From contig NZ_CANMRN010000006.1 in NCBI RefSeq assembly GCF_947500265.1, forward strand, positions 124,001 to 188,000: 64,000 nucleotides of DNA, written 5' to 3'. The notes beneath the pieces are model-generated. The model saw only the letters and a program-made list of their open reading frames with translations. It searched no databases and was not told the DNA's origin. Shown piece by piece: positions 36,277-45,905 of this stretch. The DNA is from an uncultured Psychrobacter sp. GTDB taxonomy: Bacteria > Pseudomonadota > Gammaproteobacteria > Pseudomonadales > Moraxellaceae. A program made the position numbers and the translations under genes. Every line of letters starts with the position of its first letter. Position 1 is the first letter of the stretch.

Positions 36277-37902
36277 ATGCTTGATATCACCACTACCAAA
36301 CAGGCCATCAAAAACCGCCTTAAAGGTAAAAAATCAAAGACGGATAAAGTAGCCGACTATGAAGTATTGATTATCGGTGCGGGTATCGCAGGTATTGGCA
36401 TGGCTTGCCGTTTACAGCAACAGCAGCATAAAGGCCTATTCGGTCATAAAGCTCCCAAAAAGCAAAAGCAGGTAAGTTCGACTAATAAGCAAAAACCTCC
36501 ACAACGCTTTGCTATCTTAGAAAAGCGTGCTGATTTGGGTGGTACATGGGATTTATTTACCTATCCGGGGATTCGCTCTGACTCTGACGCCTTGACCTTT
36601 GGTTATAATTTTAGGCCGTGGCTTGATTATAGAATGCTTGCAGCAGGCGATGATATCAAACGCTATATCGCTGATACGGCACGCGAGTTTGGGGTGACCG
36701 AACATATCCATTATCAGCATGAAGTTCAGCAGATATCCTGGTCTAGTGAGGATCAACAGTGGTCAGCAACCATCAAAAATCATGCAAACGGTGAGATGTT
36801 TGTTAAGACTGCTAAGTTTATCGTAGGTGCCACTGGCTATTATAACTATGAGCAAGGCTATCGCCCTCATTTTGATGGAGAGGAGGATTTTCACGGTCAA
36901 ATCGTCCATCCACAGCACTGGAATAATCTAAATTATGATGATAAAAAAGTCATCATTATTGGTAGTGGTGCCACGGCGATAACGTTGCTACCTGCGCTAG
37001 TAGATAAAGACAGTAATCAGTGTGCGCGTCATGTCACGATGCTGCAGCGTACGCCGACCTATGTGGCAAGCGTGCCGGGTGATGACCATGCTATTGACTG
37101 GTTATCAGGCAAGTTTTCACCATTATCAAAGGAGCAAGCTTATACGGTACTGCGTGCGCGCAATGTGTTGAGGCAGCAAGGCCTGTACAAAGTTGCGACT
37201 CATGCGCCCAAGGTGATGAAAGCAGTCTTAAAAAATGGGGTGAAAAAAGAGTTAAAAGGTAGCGACGTCGACAGCAAGCATTTTATGCCTGACTATAATC
37301 CGTGGGATCAACGAGTATGTGCGGTACCTGACGGTGATTTATTCAAAGCCCTGCAGGACAAACGCGCAACAGTGGTGACCGATCAAGTCAGCCACTTTAC
37401 TGAAACAGGAATTATGCTGCAATCTGGTCAGCACCTCGACGCTGATATCATCGTTACCGCGACCGGCTTAAAGCTACAGATGCTGGGCGGGGCAGCGGTA
37501 TATATCGACGGTCAATCTGTCGATATTGGCACGCGTATGACCTACAAAGCGGTCATGATAGAAGGCATACCTAATATGGCTGCACTGTTTGGCTATACCA
37601 ATGCCTCGTGGACACTAAAAATCGATTTGGCTTGTCAGTATGTAGTGAGGCTACTGGGGTATATGCATAAAAATTGCTATCAGGTCGCATTACCACAAGC
37701 ACAAACTGCAGATATGACAGCCTGTGCTCAAGCAGATACCGTAATGGGTTCGCTATCGTCTGGATATGTCAGACGCGGCAAAGACGAGCTACCTAAGCAA
37801 GGCGATCGCTATCCTTGGTTCGTGACCAACAACTATCTAAGCGATCGAGTCATGCTTAAGTATCGTAAGATAAAAGACGACTGGTTACGGTTTAGTCGTT
37901 AG
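36277..37902 (+). CDS. Flavin-containing monooxygenase (Baeyer-Villiger type)
   Basis: 541 aa. N-terminal FAD-binding GAGIAGIGMACRLQ (about residues 35-48), LGGTWDLFTYPGIRSDSDA typical of BVMO-like proteins, the fingerprint FHGQIVHPQHW (FxGxxxHxxxW), NADPH-binding GSGATAITLLPAL and a C-terminal domain. It likely inserts oxygen into a ketone or oxidises a soft nucleophile; the substrate is unknown. A Lys-rich insert (KAPKKQKQVSSTNKQKPP) follows the first motif. Strong ribosome site (AAGGA). It lies 94 bp after rluA on the same strand. Confidence 0.88.
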   Translation: MLDITTTKQAIKNRLKGKKSKTDKVADYEVLIIGAGIAGIGMACRLQQQQHKGLFGHKAPKKQKQVSSTNKQKPPQRFAILEKRADLGGTWDLFTYPGIRSDSDALTFGYNFRPWLDYRMLAAGDDIKRYIADTAREFGVTEHIHYQHEVQQISWSSEDQQWSATIKNHANGEMFVKTAKFIVGATGYYNYEQGYRPHFDGEEDFHGQIVHPQHWNNLNYDDKKVIIIGSGATAITLLPALVDKDSNQCARHVTMLQRTPTYVASVPGDDHAIDWLSGKFSPLSKEQAYTVLRARNVLRQQGLYKVATHAPKVMKAVLKNGVKKELKGSDVDSKHFMPDYNPWDQRVCAVPDGDLFKALQDKRATVVTDQVSHFTETGIMLQSGQHLDADIIVTATGLKLQMLGGAAVYIDGQSVDIGTRMTYKAVMIEGIPNMAALFGYTNASWTLKIDLACQYVVRLLGYMHKNCYQVALPQAQTADMTACAQADTVMGSLSSGYVRRGKDELPKQGDRYPWFVTNNYLSDRVMLKYRKIKDDWLRFSR

Positions 37903-37913
37903 TATCTTGGTAA

Positions 37914-38861
37914 TTATTGATGATGGTTGTCGATGAAATCAGCCACTTGCTTGCTTAACATCTGCCACAAGGTCTCCTGGGCGCTTTTGCTGCCCCATGC
38001 ATTGTGCGGACTAAAGATAACACGCGGATGGTCGCTGATACTGAGCAGTGAGTCATTGTCAGCGATCGGTTCTTGTTCAAACACATCGCTAGCATAACCG
38101 ATGATTTGCTCACTATTAACCGCGTCAGTTAATGCTTGGCTATCAATGATGCCGCCACGTGCGACGTTGACAATGAGCGGCTGTTTAACCATCTTCGCTA
38201 GAGTGTCTTTATTAATAAGATGCTCAGTTTGTTCGTTTAGCGGACAGTGTAGACTTATCACATCTGCCCGCGCTAGCACTTCATCAAACGCGGTATAGTC
38301 ATCGTTACGCGGCGTGCGCCCTTGATGTTCGGCCCATAGTACGGTCATACCAAAGGCACGAGCGATTTCGGTCACGCGCTTGCCAATGGTGCCAATACCA
38401 ATAATACCTAGCGTCTTATCTTCCAAATCTATCAACGGAATATCCAGCAGACAAAAATTACCGTTTGCCAGCCATGTGCCATCAGTGACTTTCTGATGAT
38501 AATGAATACCAGCACGCATCGCTGTCAGCATCAACATAAAGGTATGTTCGGGCACGCTTTTAACCGCATAACCAGCGACATTAAAAAGCGCAACACCGTG
38601 CTTATCGCAAGCGGCTTGATCAACGTTATTCATGCCAGTAGCAGTCAGCTGTATCAGCTTAAGTTTTGGTAGTTGCTCTATCACCTCAGCACCGATTTGC
38701 ACTTTATTGGTGATAATAATGTCAGCATCTTTGCAACGCTCAATGATGACAGCCGTGTCTTTTGGCGTGTCGTTATAAGTGATGTAATCGCTCACACCCA
38801 TTGGCGCGGGAAGGTCAATACCTTCAGAAAACGTACCTTTATCTAAAAAAACGGCTTGCAT
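37914..38861 (-). CDS. D-2-hydroxyacid dehydrogenase
   Basis: 315 aa NAD(P)-dependent oxidoreductase. The Rossmann motif is GIGTIGKRVTEIA (about residues 151-163). The catalytic triad is visible as Arg in VNVARGGIIDSQAL, Glu in VFEQEP and His in SPHNAWGS. It resembles glycerate/hydroxypyruvate dehydrogenases (HprA-like) most, but substrate choice cannot be read from sequence by eye. Good AAGGA ribosome site. It converges on the monooxygenase gene with an 11-bp gap. Confidence 0.88.
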   Translation of the reverse strand: MQAVFLDKGTFSEGIDLPAPMGVSDYITYNDTPKDTAVIIERCKDADIIITNKVQIGAEVIEQLPKLKLIQLTATGMNNVDQAACDKHGVALFNVAGYAVKSVPEHTFMLMLTAMRAGIHYHQKVTDGTWLANGNFCLLDIPLIDLEDKTLGIIGIGTIGKRVTEIARAFGMTVLWAEHQGRTPRNDDYTAFDEVLARADVISLHCPLNEQTEHLINKDTLAKMVKQPLIVNVARGGIIDSQALTDAVNSEQIIGYASDVFEQEPIADNDSLLSISDHPRVIFSPHNAWGSKSAQETLWQMLSKQVADFIDNHHQ

Positions 38862-39295
38862 GGCTAGTCCTTACTTATTGTTGTCTTATAGATAATTAGC
38901 GAATAAACGGCTATCGCATGAATCCTTATCGGCTTAATGTAGCACGTTGGTATTTTTAGTCAAAAACGAATTAGCCAAATATCGATCGAATAGATATAAG
39001 CTACTGATAAAATAGGACAATCTGCATTATTTAACAATCACGTATTCGTCTGACATAGTATCGATAAATAACTTATAAAATCATAGCTATCGTAAGCTGC
39101 CTCTTGAAAATTCAACTTAACGCACTCATCTACCCGCTAACGTTATATAATGGTGTGACTGAGCTGCTGGCTCTACTAAGATTACGACATTTATTTTGCG
39201 TCTATTGACGATTTATGTTCTTTGTAATCTTACCGCTATCACAATCTACCATTGCTATCTAAATTTCATTATCTGAGTACAAAAGACATCGCCTT
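38862..39295. other. Divergent region upstream of rapA
   Basis: 434 bp AT-rich, with no supportable gene. A TATAAT hexamer at 39146-39151 could be the -10 of rapA, leaving a leader of about 140 nt; its -35 is weak. Confidence 0.4.
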
Positions 39296-42184
39296 ATGAC
39301 TATCTCTATTGCTTCATTGCACAGTACTGAATTCGCCGTTGGTCAACGTTATTTATCTGATACGGAGTCTGAGCTTGGCTTAGGTGTGGTCATCGATGTT
39401 GACGACCGATGTGTGCATATTTTATTTCCGCAAAGTGAAGAGACACGCGTCTACGCAAAAAACTCTGCGCCATTATCGCGCGTGGTGTTTAAGGTGGGCG
39501 ATAGCATCTACGATCAAGATGGCAAAAGCTATACGGTCAATGCCGTTGATGAAGTGATGGGCGTACTGAAATATGGCGTCGATGAGCACGAGCGCGGCAT
39601 CATGGAAACCCGCCTTGCTGCCAATATCACGTTGGCCAAGCCGCTTGAGCGTTTGCTTGCTGGCCGTATTGAACGTGGTGATTGGTATGAGCTGCGTCAA
39701 GATATCTTACGTATGCAGTCAGCGCTGGCAGGTCACCCACTAAAAGGCCTAATGGGTGCACGTGTCGATATCATCGAGCATCAGCTATATATTGCACATG
39801 AAGTGGGCAAGCGTATCGCGCCGCGTGTACTACTGGCTGATGAAGTGGGCCTTGGTAAGACCATCGAAGCGGGCATGATTATTCATCAGCAGTTGCTAAC
39901 AGGCAAAGCTGAGCGTGTGTTGATTTTGGTGCCAGATAGTTTGCAGTACCAATGGATGATTGAGTTACGTCGTCGCTTTAATCTGAATTTTGCCTTGTTT
40001 GATCTGGTGCGTACTGCGGCTATTAAAGAACACGACCCTGAACAAAACGTCTTTGCCACTGAGCAATGTATCATCGGTGGTATGGATCTGTTACTCGATC
40101 ACCCAGACTTATATGACCAAGCGATGGATGCAGGGTTTGATTTATTGGTCGTTGATGAAGCGCATCATCTGCATTGGGATGAAGCACAGGGCGGCAATGA
40201 TAAGTATGACTTGATTGCAGATTTCGCCGAAGAAACGCCAGGCGTGATGCTATTGACAGCAACGCCAGAGCAGCTTGGTGCGCAAAGTCACTTTGCTCGT
40301 CTGCGTTTGCTTGATCCAGATCGCTTTGATGATTTGGATGAGTTTATCGATGGGCAAGAAGCCTTCGCAGAGACAGCAGCAGTTGCTGGTGTCTTGATAG
40401 AAGAAAAGCCATTGAATGAAGGCCAAATCGCTGCTTTAAGTAGCTTACTAGACATTAGTATTGAAGAACTATCTTCAATCAATGAAGATGAAAAACTGCG
40501 TACACATGCGCTAAACGAGCTGTTAGATCGTCATGGTACAGGTCGTATCTTGTTCCGCAATACTCGTGAGAGCGTCAAAGGTTTCTACGGCCGTAGTAGC
40601 CAACCATATCCACTGCCATTACCTGAAGCATGGAAAGACAGCTATCAAACCAATGGTAAGTTGCGTGAGCAGCTATGGGGCGAAGAAAACCAACCAGATG
40701 GTGGCTGGCTAGAAGATGATCCACGTGTTTCTTGGTTGATTGATATCTTACGCGGTGAGCTTAAGCATCAAAAAGTCCTATTAATTGCTCGTAGTGGTGC
40801 GACGGTAGAGAGTTTAGAAGCGGTATTGCGTCTGCATGCCGGTATCAAAACAGCTATCTTTACTGAGCAGATGACTTTGCTTGAGCGTGACCAAGCAGCT
40901 GCGTTCTTTGCAGATAGTGAAGGCGCGCAGATATTACTATGCTCAGAGATTGGTTCAGAAGGTCGTAACTTCCAGTTTGCAAGCCAGTTAATACTATGGG
41001 ATTTGCCTGCTAACCCAGATACGTTAGAGCAGCGTATTGGCCGTCTAGATCGTATCGGTCAGACTCAGCAAATTATGCTACATGTGCCTTATGTACAGGG
41101 TACAGCGCAAGAGCGTCTGTATCAATGGTATAACGATGCGCTGAACATGTTCAATCAGATATCGCCAACTGCCCAAAGTGTACAAGAGCAATATATCCAA
41201 GAGCTTAAGCCAATGCTTGAGGGTGCTGATACTCCTGAAAATAATGTCATCTTGCAAGACATCATTGACGAGGCGCTACAGACACGTTTGGGACTAGAAG
41301 CACAGCTACAAGCTGGTCGTGATCGCCTGTTAGAGTACAACTCATGCCGTCCGCGTGTCGCAGGTCGTATCGCCGATGCTATGCGTGACTTTGATGGTAA
41401 TAATTTGCTGCCGCACTTTATTGAGCGTTTCTTTGCATCTGCCAATATCGATCACAATATTCAGCGTGATGGCTCATGGGTTATCGCACCGATCGATAGC
41501 ACCGAGATCAGTGATTATATTGATGGTTTGCCACTTGGTGATGAAGACGGTATGACGTTGACCTTTGAGCGTGAGCAAGCGCTTCAGCGTGAAGATATCG
41601 AATTCATCACTCACGAGCATCCATTGATGCGTGCAATTTATGAGCTAGCGAGTACCAGCACCTTTGGTAATACGACAGTTGCTATGCTGAAAAGCGCTGC
41701 TGTTCCGCAAGGCATGGTACTGCTAGAGGTGAACTTCCGTGTTGAAGCAATCGCGCCAAAAGTGCTTAATCTGCCAGCGACTTTGTCCACGCAAAATATC
41801 CGTGTCTTTATCAGTGAGCAGGGTAGTGATTTATCGGCTCGTATCAGTGCTGAGATGATTATGCCGCACGTTGAGCGATTGGATAAAAACCGTGCCCGCC
41901 AAGTCATTAAAGTACGCGGTGATGTAATTGAGCAGCGCTATTACGAAGCTGAAGATATTGCTCGCCAGCAGATTGCTGAGATTGGTGAGCAAGCAAGTAG
42001 CCGCTTTAGCCAGCAGTGGTCACGCGAAATCAAGCGTTTAAAACATCTACAGACGATCAATCCAAACGTACGTCCTGAAGAGATTGAGCGTTTAGAGCAG
42101 CTTAAAGCTCAAGGTGAGCAAGCACTTAGTAATTTATCATTAGTACCGGATTCTATCCGCGTACTCGTAGCAGTTAAGCCGTAA
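39296..42184 (+). CDS. rapA: RNA polymerase-associated helicase RapA
   Basis: 962 aa Snf2-family ATPase that recycles stalled RNA polymerase. N-terminal Tudor-like domains (about 10-110) with FAVGQRYLSDTESELGLG, then helicase motif I ADEVGLGKTIEAGMI, motif II VVDEAHHL, motif III LLTATPEQLGA, and the C-terminal lobe with CSEIGSEGRNFQFA and QRIGRLDRIGQ (motif VI). The length equals E. coli RapA (968 aa). It is a single-gene unit with its own terminator. Confidence 0.97.
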   Translation: MTISIASLHSTEFAVGQRYLSDTESELGLGVVIDVDDRCVHILFPQSEETRVYAKNSAPLSRVVFKVGDSIYDQDGKSYTVNAVDEVMGVLKYGVDEHERGIMETRLAANITLAKPLERLLAGRIERGDWYELRQDILRMQSALAGHPLKGLMGARVDIIEHQLYIAHEVGKRIAPRVLLADEVGLGKTIEAGMIIHQQLLTGKAERVLILVPDSLQYQWMIELRRRFNLNFALFDLVRTAAIKEHDPEQNVFATEQCIIGGMDLLLDHPDLYDQAMDAGFDLLVVDEAHHLHWDEAQGGNDKYDLIADFAEETPGVMLLTATPEQLGAQSHFARLRLLDPDRFDDLDEFIDGQEAFAETAAVAGVLIEEKPLNEGQIAALSSLLDISIEELSSINEDEKLRTHALNELLDRHGTGRILFRNTRESVKGFYGRSSQPYPLPLPEAWKDSYQTNGKLREQLWGEENQPDGGWLEDDPRVSWLIDILRGELKHQKVLLIARSGATVESLEAVLRLHAGIKTAIFTEQMTLLERDQAAAFFADSEGAQILLCSEIGSEGRNFQFASQLILWDLPANPDTLEQRIGRLDRIGQTQQIMLHVPYVQGTAQERLYQWYNDALNMFNQISPTAQSVQEQYIQELKPMLEGADTPENNVILQDIIDEALQTRLGLEAQLQAGRDRLLEYNSCRPRVAGRIADAMRDFDGNNLLPHFIERFFASANIDHNIQRDGSWVIAPIDSTEISDYIDGLPLGDEDGMTLTFEREQALQREDIEFITHEHPLMRAIYELASTSTFGNTTVAMLKSAAVPQGMVLLEVNFRVEAIAPKVLNLPATLSTQNIRVFISEQGSDLSARISAEMIMPHVERLDKNRARQVIKVRGDVIEQRYYEAEDIARQQIAEIGEQASSRFSQQWSREIKRLKHLQTINPNVRPEEIERLEQLKAQGEQALSNLSLVPDSIRVLVAVKP

Positions 42185-42201
42185 ACATCGACGTATTTGT
42201 C

Positions 42202-42235
42202 AAAAACGAGGTGTTATTATACATCTCGTTTTTTT
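42202..42235 (+). terminator. Terminator after rapA
   Basis: Stem AAAAACGAGGTGT/ACATCTCGTTTTT with one G-U pair, followed by T-run. The following bases up to 42544 contain no other feature I can support. Confidence 0.8.
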
Positions 42236-42544
42236 ATGGTTGAGATTGCTTGCTTTGCTCTTTGGTTGCGATTTGTCTGGCAAAAACTGATAAGCAATAC
42301 TTATGAGTAAGCCGACAGTAACTAGTCAAAGCCACCAATATTGGGTAAGATGTTTACCTTTTCTATAGAAAATAAATATTCGGTGATAACATCGCTAACG
42401 ATGTCTGTATGTTTATTTTAAGGTCTCCTTCGACAGATCTTAACAAGTGATCTCGCATTATTTTACATTCAAATATGATGGCTATATGGCATCAATATCA
42501 TCAGATGCTGAGCGTTTTTGATAAAAATAAGGAAACATATTGTC

Positions 42545-43447
42545 ATGTCCGATAATCTACAACTGATTGATGAGCTGCTGGCTACTATCGCGCTTATTGA
42601 AGTTACCCCTGATGTGTTTGAGGGTAAAAGCCATGACTATGTGGGCAGTCGTATATTTGGTGGGCAAGTGCTCGCTCAAGCGATTATGGCAGCGGCTCAT
42701 ACATTAGATAAAGACAAACCTTGTCACTCACTGCATGGATATTTTTTGCGTGGTGGTGATATCAATCAGCCAGTGATATACCAAGTACGTCGATTGCGTG
42801 ATGGTCGCAGCTTGTCTGCCCGCGAAGTCACGGCCATTCAATACAAAGAAGTACGTGGCAAGCCGCCTGTTGAGCAAGTGATATTTTCGATGATTGCCTC
42901 GTTTTCACCGATGGAAGATGGGCTTGAGTATCAAGAAGACATGCCGGTCTATCCACCGCCAGAAGATTTGCTGACCGAACAAGATTTAAAAGAAGAGAAT
43001 GTCGGAAAAGTGCCAGAAGCACTAAAGGCAAGATTTATGCGCCGCCGTCATGTCGAGATTAAGCCAGTGAAGCCGCGTAATCCGATTAGCCCAGAACCTA
43101 TGAAGCCTAAGCAAGCAAACTGGCTACGCATTCGTGAATTGGGCAATCAGCCAGTGGCTATTCAGCAGGCACTATTGGCATTCTCTTCTGACTTTTATTT
43201 GGTTGGCACAGGGCTAATGTCACATGGTGTGAGTTTTATGACCAGTGGTCTACAAGCTGCCAGTATCGATCACTCGATGCATTTCCATCGCGATTTTGAT
43301 TTGAATAAATGGATGCTGTATGACATGTGGAGTGATACCACGTCTAATGCGAAAGGCTTGAATCATGGTCAGTTTTGGCAAGATGGCAAACTGGTCGCTA
43401 CTGTGCAACAAGAAGGACTCATGCGTTTACGTGTGCCAAAGTCTTAG
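42545..43447 (+). CDS. tesB: Acyl-CoA thioesterase II
   Basis: 300 aa from the ATG at 42545, the start matching the family (MSDNLQLIDELLATIAL); the longer frame adds 9 basic residues without support. Double hotdog fold: the N-terminal half has SRIFGGQVLAQAIMAA and HSLHGYFLRGGD, the C-terminal half LQAASIDHSMHFHRDF and DMWSDTTSNAKGLNHGQFW. The catalytic Asp, Gln and Thr/Ser-type residues of TesB are in these motifs. Cleaves medium and long acyl-CoA. Terminates at 43485-43522. Confidence 0.95.
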   Translation: MSDNLQLIDELLATIALIEVTPDVFEGKSHDYVGSRIFGGQVLAQAIMAAAHTLDKDKPCHSLHGYFLRGGDINQPVIYQVRRLRDGRSLSAREVTAIQYKEVRGKPPVEQVIFSMIASFSPMEDGLEYQEDMPVYPPPEDLLTEQDLKEENVGKVPEALKARFMRRRHVEIKPVKPRNPISPEPMKPKQANWLRIRELGNQPVAIQQALLAFSSDFYLVGTGLMSHGVSFMTSGLQAASIDHSMHFHRDFDLNKWMLYDMWSDTTSNAKGLNHGQFWQDGKLVATVQQEGLMRLRVPKS

Positions 43448-43484
43448 GGTGCTTTAGACCCAGTTATCTTTATATCGTCATTAT

Positions 43485-43522
43485 AAAAAGCGACTCATTA
43501 TTAACAGTGAGTCGCTTTTTTT
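43485..43522. terminator. Bidirectional terminator between tesB and mutY
   Basis: A 13-bp perfect stem (AAAAAGCGACTCA/TGAGTCGCTTTTT) with a 10-nt loop, between convergent genes. Confidence 0.9.
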
Positions 43523-43545
43523 ATTCCAATTTTTTATGCTAATTT

Positions 43546-44790
43546 TTATTCTAAGATCTTAATCATCGCGCGAGGTAGCCCTAGACTGTCTTGCGCTTTT
43601 TGTTCGGCTAACCACTTAAAGTCGATTTCGGCCGCTGCTAATTTCTTATTTAACTCAGTGACCTGAGTCGCGTCAACCGTCAATTTACGCGGGGTCAGAT
43701 ACCAGTGAAAATGCGTCAGTGAATGTTTGATAGGGGCGTCATCAAGCAAGGTATTGCTAACTGATTTTGTGACCAGTTCATTTTTTATGAGCCATTCATT
43801 AATAATTTGCTCAGCAGTGGTAAACTCTGCTTCGTATACTTTTTCATTACTACGGATATCGTTTACTGTGTTTGATGGCTTATCATCACTAGCTAGCGTC
43901 TTTTTAACAGTAGCCTTAGTGTTCGCTTTACCGTCAACTTTTTCCACGAACTGTAATGGCAAACTCCATAATCCACCCCAGATGCCGTTGTCAGGGCGTT
44001 GTAGCCATAGTATCTCACCGTCTACGCTTTCTACCAGCAACGCATCGCTAAACTTACTTGGCTTTGGCTGTTTTTTTGCTTTGACGGGATAATCAGTCTC
44101 ACGCCCTTGCGCATGGGCTAGGCAGTCTTCTTTTAATGGACATAATAGGCAGGCAGGCTTGCTACGGGTACATAATGTCGCACCCATATCCATCATGGCT
44201 TGCGCAAATAGTCCGGAGTTCTCTGTCGGTGTCAGTCGCTCTGCCAATGCCCATAAGTCTTTGGTGGTAGCAGATTTGGTGATATCGCCGTCAATTGCGG
44301 CCCAACGTGTCAGTACTCGTTTGACATTACCATCGCAGATGACTCCATAATGGTGCAAGCCCATCGCCATAATCGCGCCAGCAGTCGATGGCCCAACGCC
44401 CGAAATCGCTTCCCATCCTGCTAGCGTCTGCGGAAACTCGCCCGTTTCATCGATTACCTCAACCAACTGCTTAGCACCTTTATGCAAATTACGCGCACGC
44501 GCATAATAGCCAAGTCCTGCCCAATGCTCCGCTACGGTATCCCATTCTGCTGCGGCCAAATCCTGCACGGTCGGAAACGACGCCATAAAACGTGCAAAGT
44601 AGGGCAGTACTGTGGTCACTTGTGTTTGCTGAAGCATGACTTCGGATAGCCAAACAATATAAGGGTTGGGCGTGTCGGTCTGGTGTTGTTGCCAAGGTAA
44701 GTCATGGCGACCGTTTTCGGCAAACCAATCGAGCAGGCGTGGGGCGAAGGAGTTAAGAGCAGTAGGTGATTGAGAAAATTGAGTAGGCAA
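43546..44790 (-). CDS. mutY: A/G-specific adenine glycosylase MutY
   Basis: Removes adenine mispaired with 8-oxoguanine. At 414 aa it has EVMLQQTQVTTVLPYF (helix with the catalytic Glu), the HhH motif GVGPSTAGAIMAMG with the catalytic Asp further on (ICDGNVKRVL), and the iron-sulfur cluster ligands CTRSKPACLLCPLKEDC (four Cys). The C-terminal Nudix-like domain begins near LVESVDGEILWLQRP and has a Lys/Thr/Asp-rich insert of about 50 residues in it. The start codon is TTG with an AAGGA site 7 nt upstream. Confidence 0.96.
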   Translation of the reverse strand: MPTQFSQSPTALNSFAPRLLDWFAENGRHDLPWQQHQTDTPNPYIVWLSEVMLQQTQVTTVLPYFARFMASFPTVQDLAAAEWDTVAEHWAGLGYYARARNLHKGAKQLVEVIDETGEFPQTLAGWEAISGVGPSTAGAIMAMGLHHYGVICDGNVKRVLTRWAAIDGDITKSATTKDLWALAERLTPTENSGLFAQAMMDMGATLCTRSKPACLLCPLKEDCLAHAQGRETDYPVKAKKQPKPSKFSDALLVESVDGEILWLQRPDNGIWGGLWSLPLQFVEKVDGKANTKATVKKTLASDDKPSNTVNDIRSNEKVYEAEFTTAEQIINEWLIKNELVTKSVSNTLLDDAPIKHSLTHFHWYLTPRKLTVDATQVTELNKKLAAAEIDFKWLAEQKAQDSLGLPRAMIKILE

Positions 44791-44943
44791 GAGTATTCCT
44801 TGTAAGTTGAACAGGGATATATAGGATTTGGAGTTACGACGGGTAAGCGAGAAGGTGAATAGATAAAACTATTTACCAGTATATGAGGCTTAATTGTTTA
44901 TAAATAAAGGGGATAGATAGTATCATTATAGAGAAGTAAGAGT

Positions 44944-45882
44944 TTATCGATAAACACTGTCTAAAGTCTCACCTAATTCATTCTTCCATTTAATCCATCC
45001 GTTGGTCGAACGTCCTGACACTAGAGAACTGGCTCCACTAGGTGTTTTAAATAGATGGTTTTCAGTGAGTTTATAGCTTTTATCGTTTACAGCGACGAGT
45101 TTGCCGCTACTGAGCAGACTCTTTTTCAATTTAGCTACGAATGGCGGAGCTGATGATGTCTGTGTTTGTCGTATTAAAGAGCCTGCTAATATTACAAACC
45201 CATCATCGTCGTAGTATCCTTTAGCATGACCATCTTTTGCCTTATAGTAAAACAGGGATGGAATAGGTTTCGTTGGAGCTTCATCGATTATTCGACCGAC
45301 TTTAGCAATGGTGGAATCAGTCGGTTTGTTTTTATAAGTCTCGTTGCTATAAAGGCTATCATGAATAGCCAAGGACTCGAAAATAGGCTGTCCTAAGGTG
45401 GATAGTAAAACGTCAAGGGTGTGGAATAACTCCTCGCAATCAGCTTTTAATGGGTCAGGTGTATGCGGTTTATTACCATTATTTCCATTTTTTAGTTCGT
45501 AACGTCCCACCTCTATAGCAGTTGCGATAGCCTTATGTTCCATATATAGCGCATGGGTCTGCGTCATAGAGTTATTGGTCGAGAGCATGACAAAAGCCCG
45601 TGTCCAGAAATCTTTTTCATCATGTTGGTTAAGACGTCTTTTAAGATCGCCAGTTTGTCCAACATAAAGTAACGGCTTCTCTACGCTATCGGTATCACCA
45701 ATCAAAAAATACAAACCAACTTGATTAGCATCGGGCATCGCAAAAAAGTCGTCAATGTGGATACGTGGGATTTCAATCAATCTTACTGTGCGCGTAGTCA
45801 TCTCTGCCAAACGCAACCCACGAGGGTTACCTTTTGGCAGATAAATTTGGATGGTTTTAGCCGATGGTATTAATGGATTCAT
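44944..45882 (-). CDS. GIY-YIG nuclease-fold protein with C-terminal DUF4357
   Basis: 312 aa. The nuclease-like domain (about residues 48-140) has QVGLYFLIGD and LYVGQTGDLKRRLNQH, which correspond to the GIY, YIG and catalytic-Arg segments, followed by a Glu-containing helix (MEHKAIATAIE). The C-terminal ~90 residues match DUF4357 (FVILAGSLIR, NGWIKWKNELG). Such proteins are found scattered in bacteria, sometimes near restriction or defence genes; here the neighbours are housekeeping genes. It could be a DNA nuclease or a damaged-DNA or modification-linked enzyme. Function unknown. Confidence 0.8.
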   Translation of the reverse strand: MNPLIPSAKTIQIYLPKGNPRGLRLAEMTTRTVRLIEIPRIHIDDFFAMPDANQVGLYFLIGDTDSVEKPLLYVGQTGDLKRRLNQHDEKDFWTRAFVMLSTNNSMTQTHALYMEHKAIATAIEVGRYELKNGNNGNKPHTPDPLKADCEELFHTLDVLLSTLGQPIFESLAIHDSLYSNETYKNKPTDSTIAKVGRIIDEAPTKPIPSLFYYKAKDGHAKGYYDDDGFVILAGSLIRQTQTSSAPPFVAKLKKSLLSSGKLVAVNDKSYKLTENHLFKTPSGASSLVSGRSTNGWIKWKNELGETLDSVYR

Positions 45883-45905
45883 AGTAGCTTATATTATTGG
45901 TAAAT

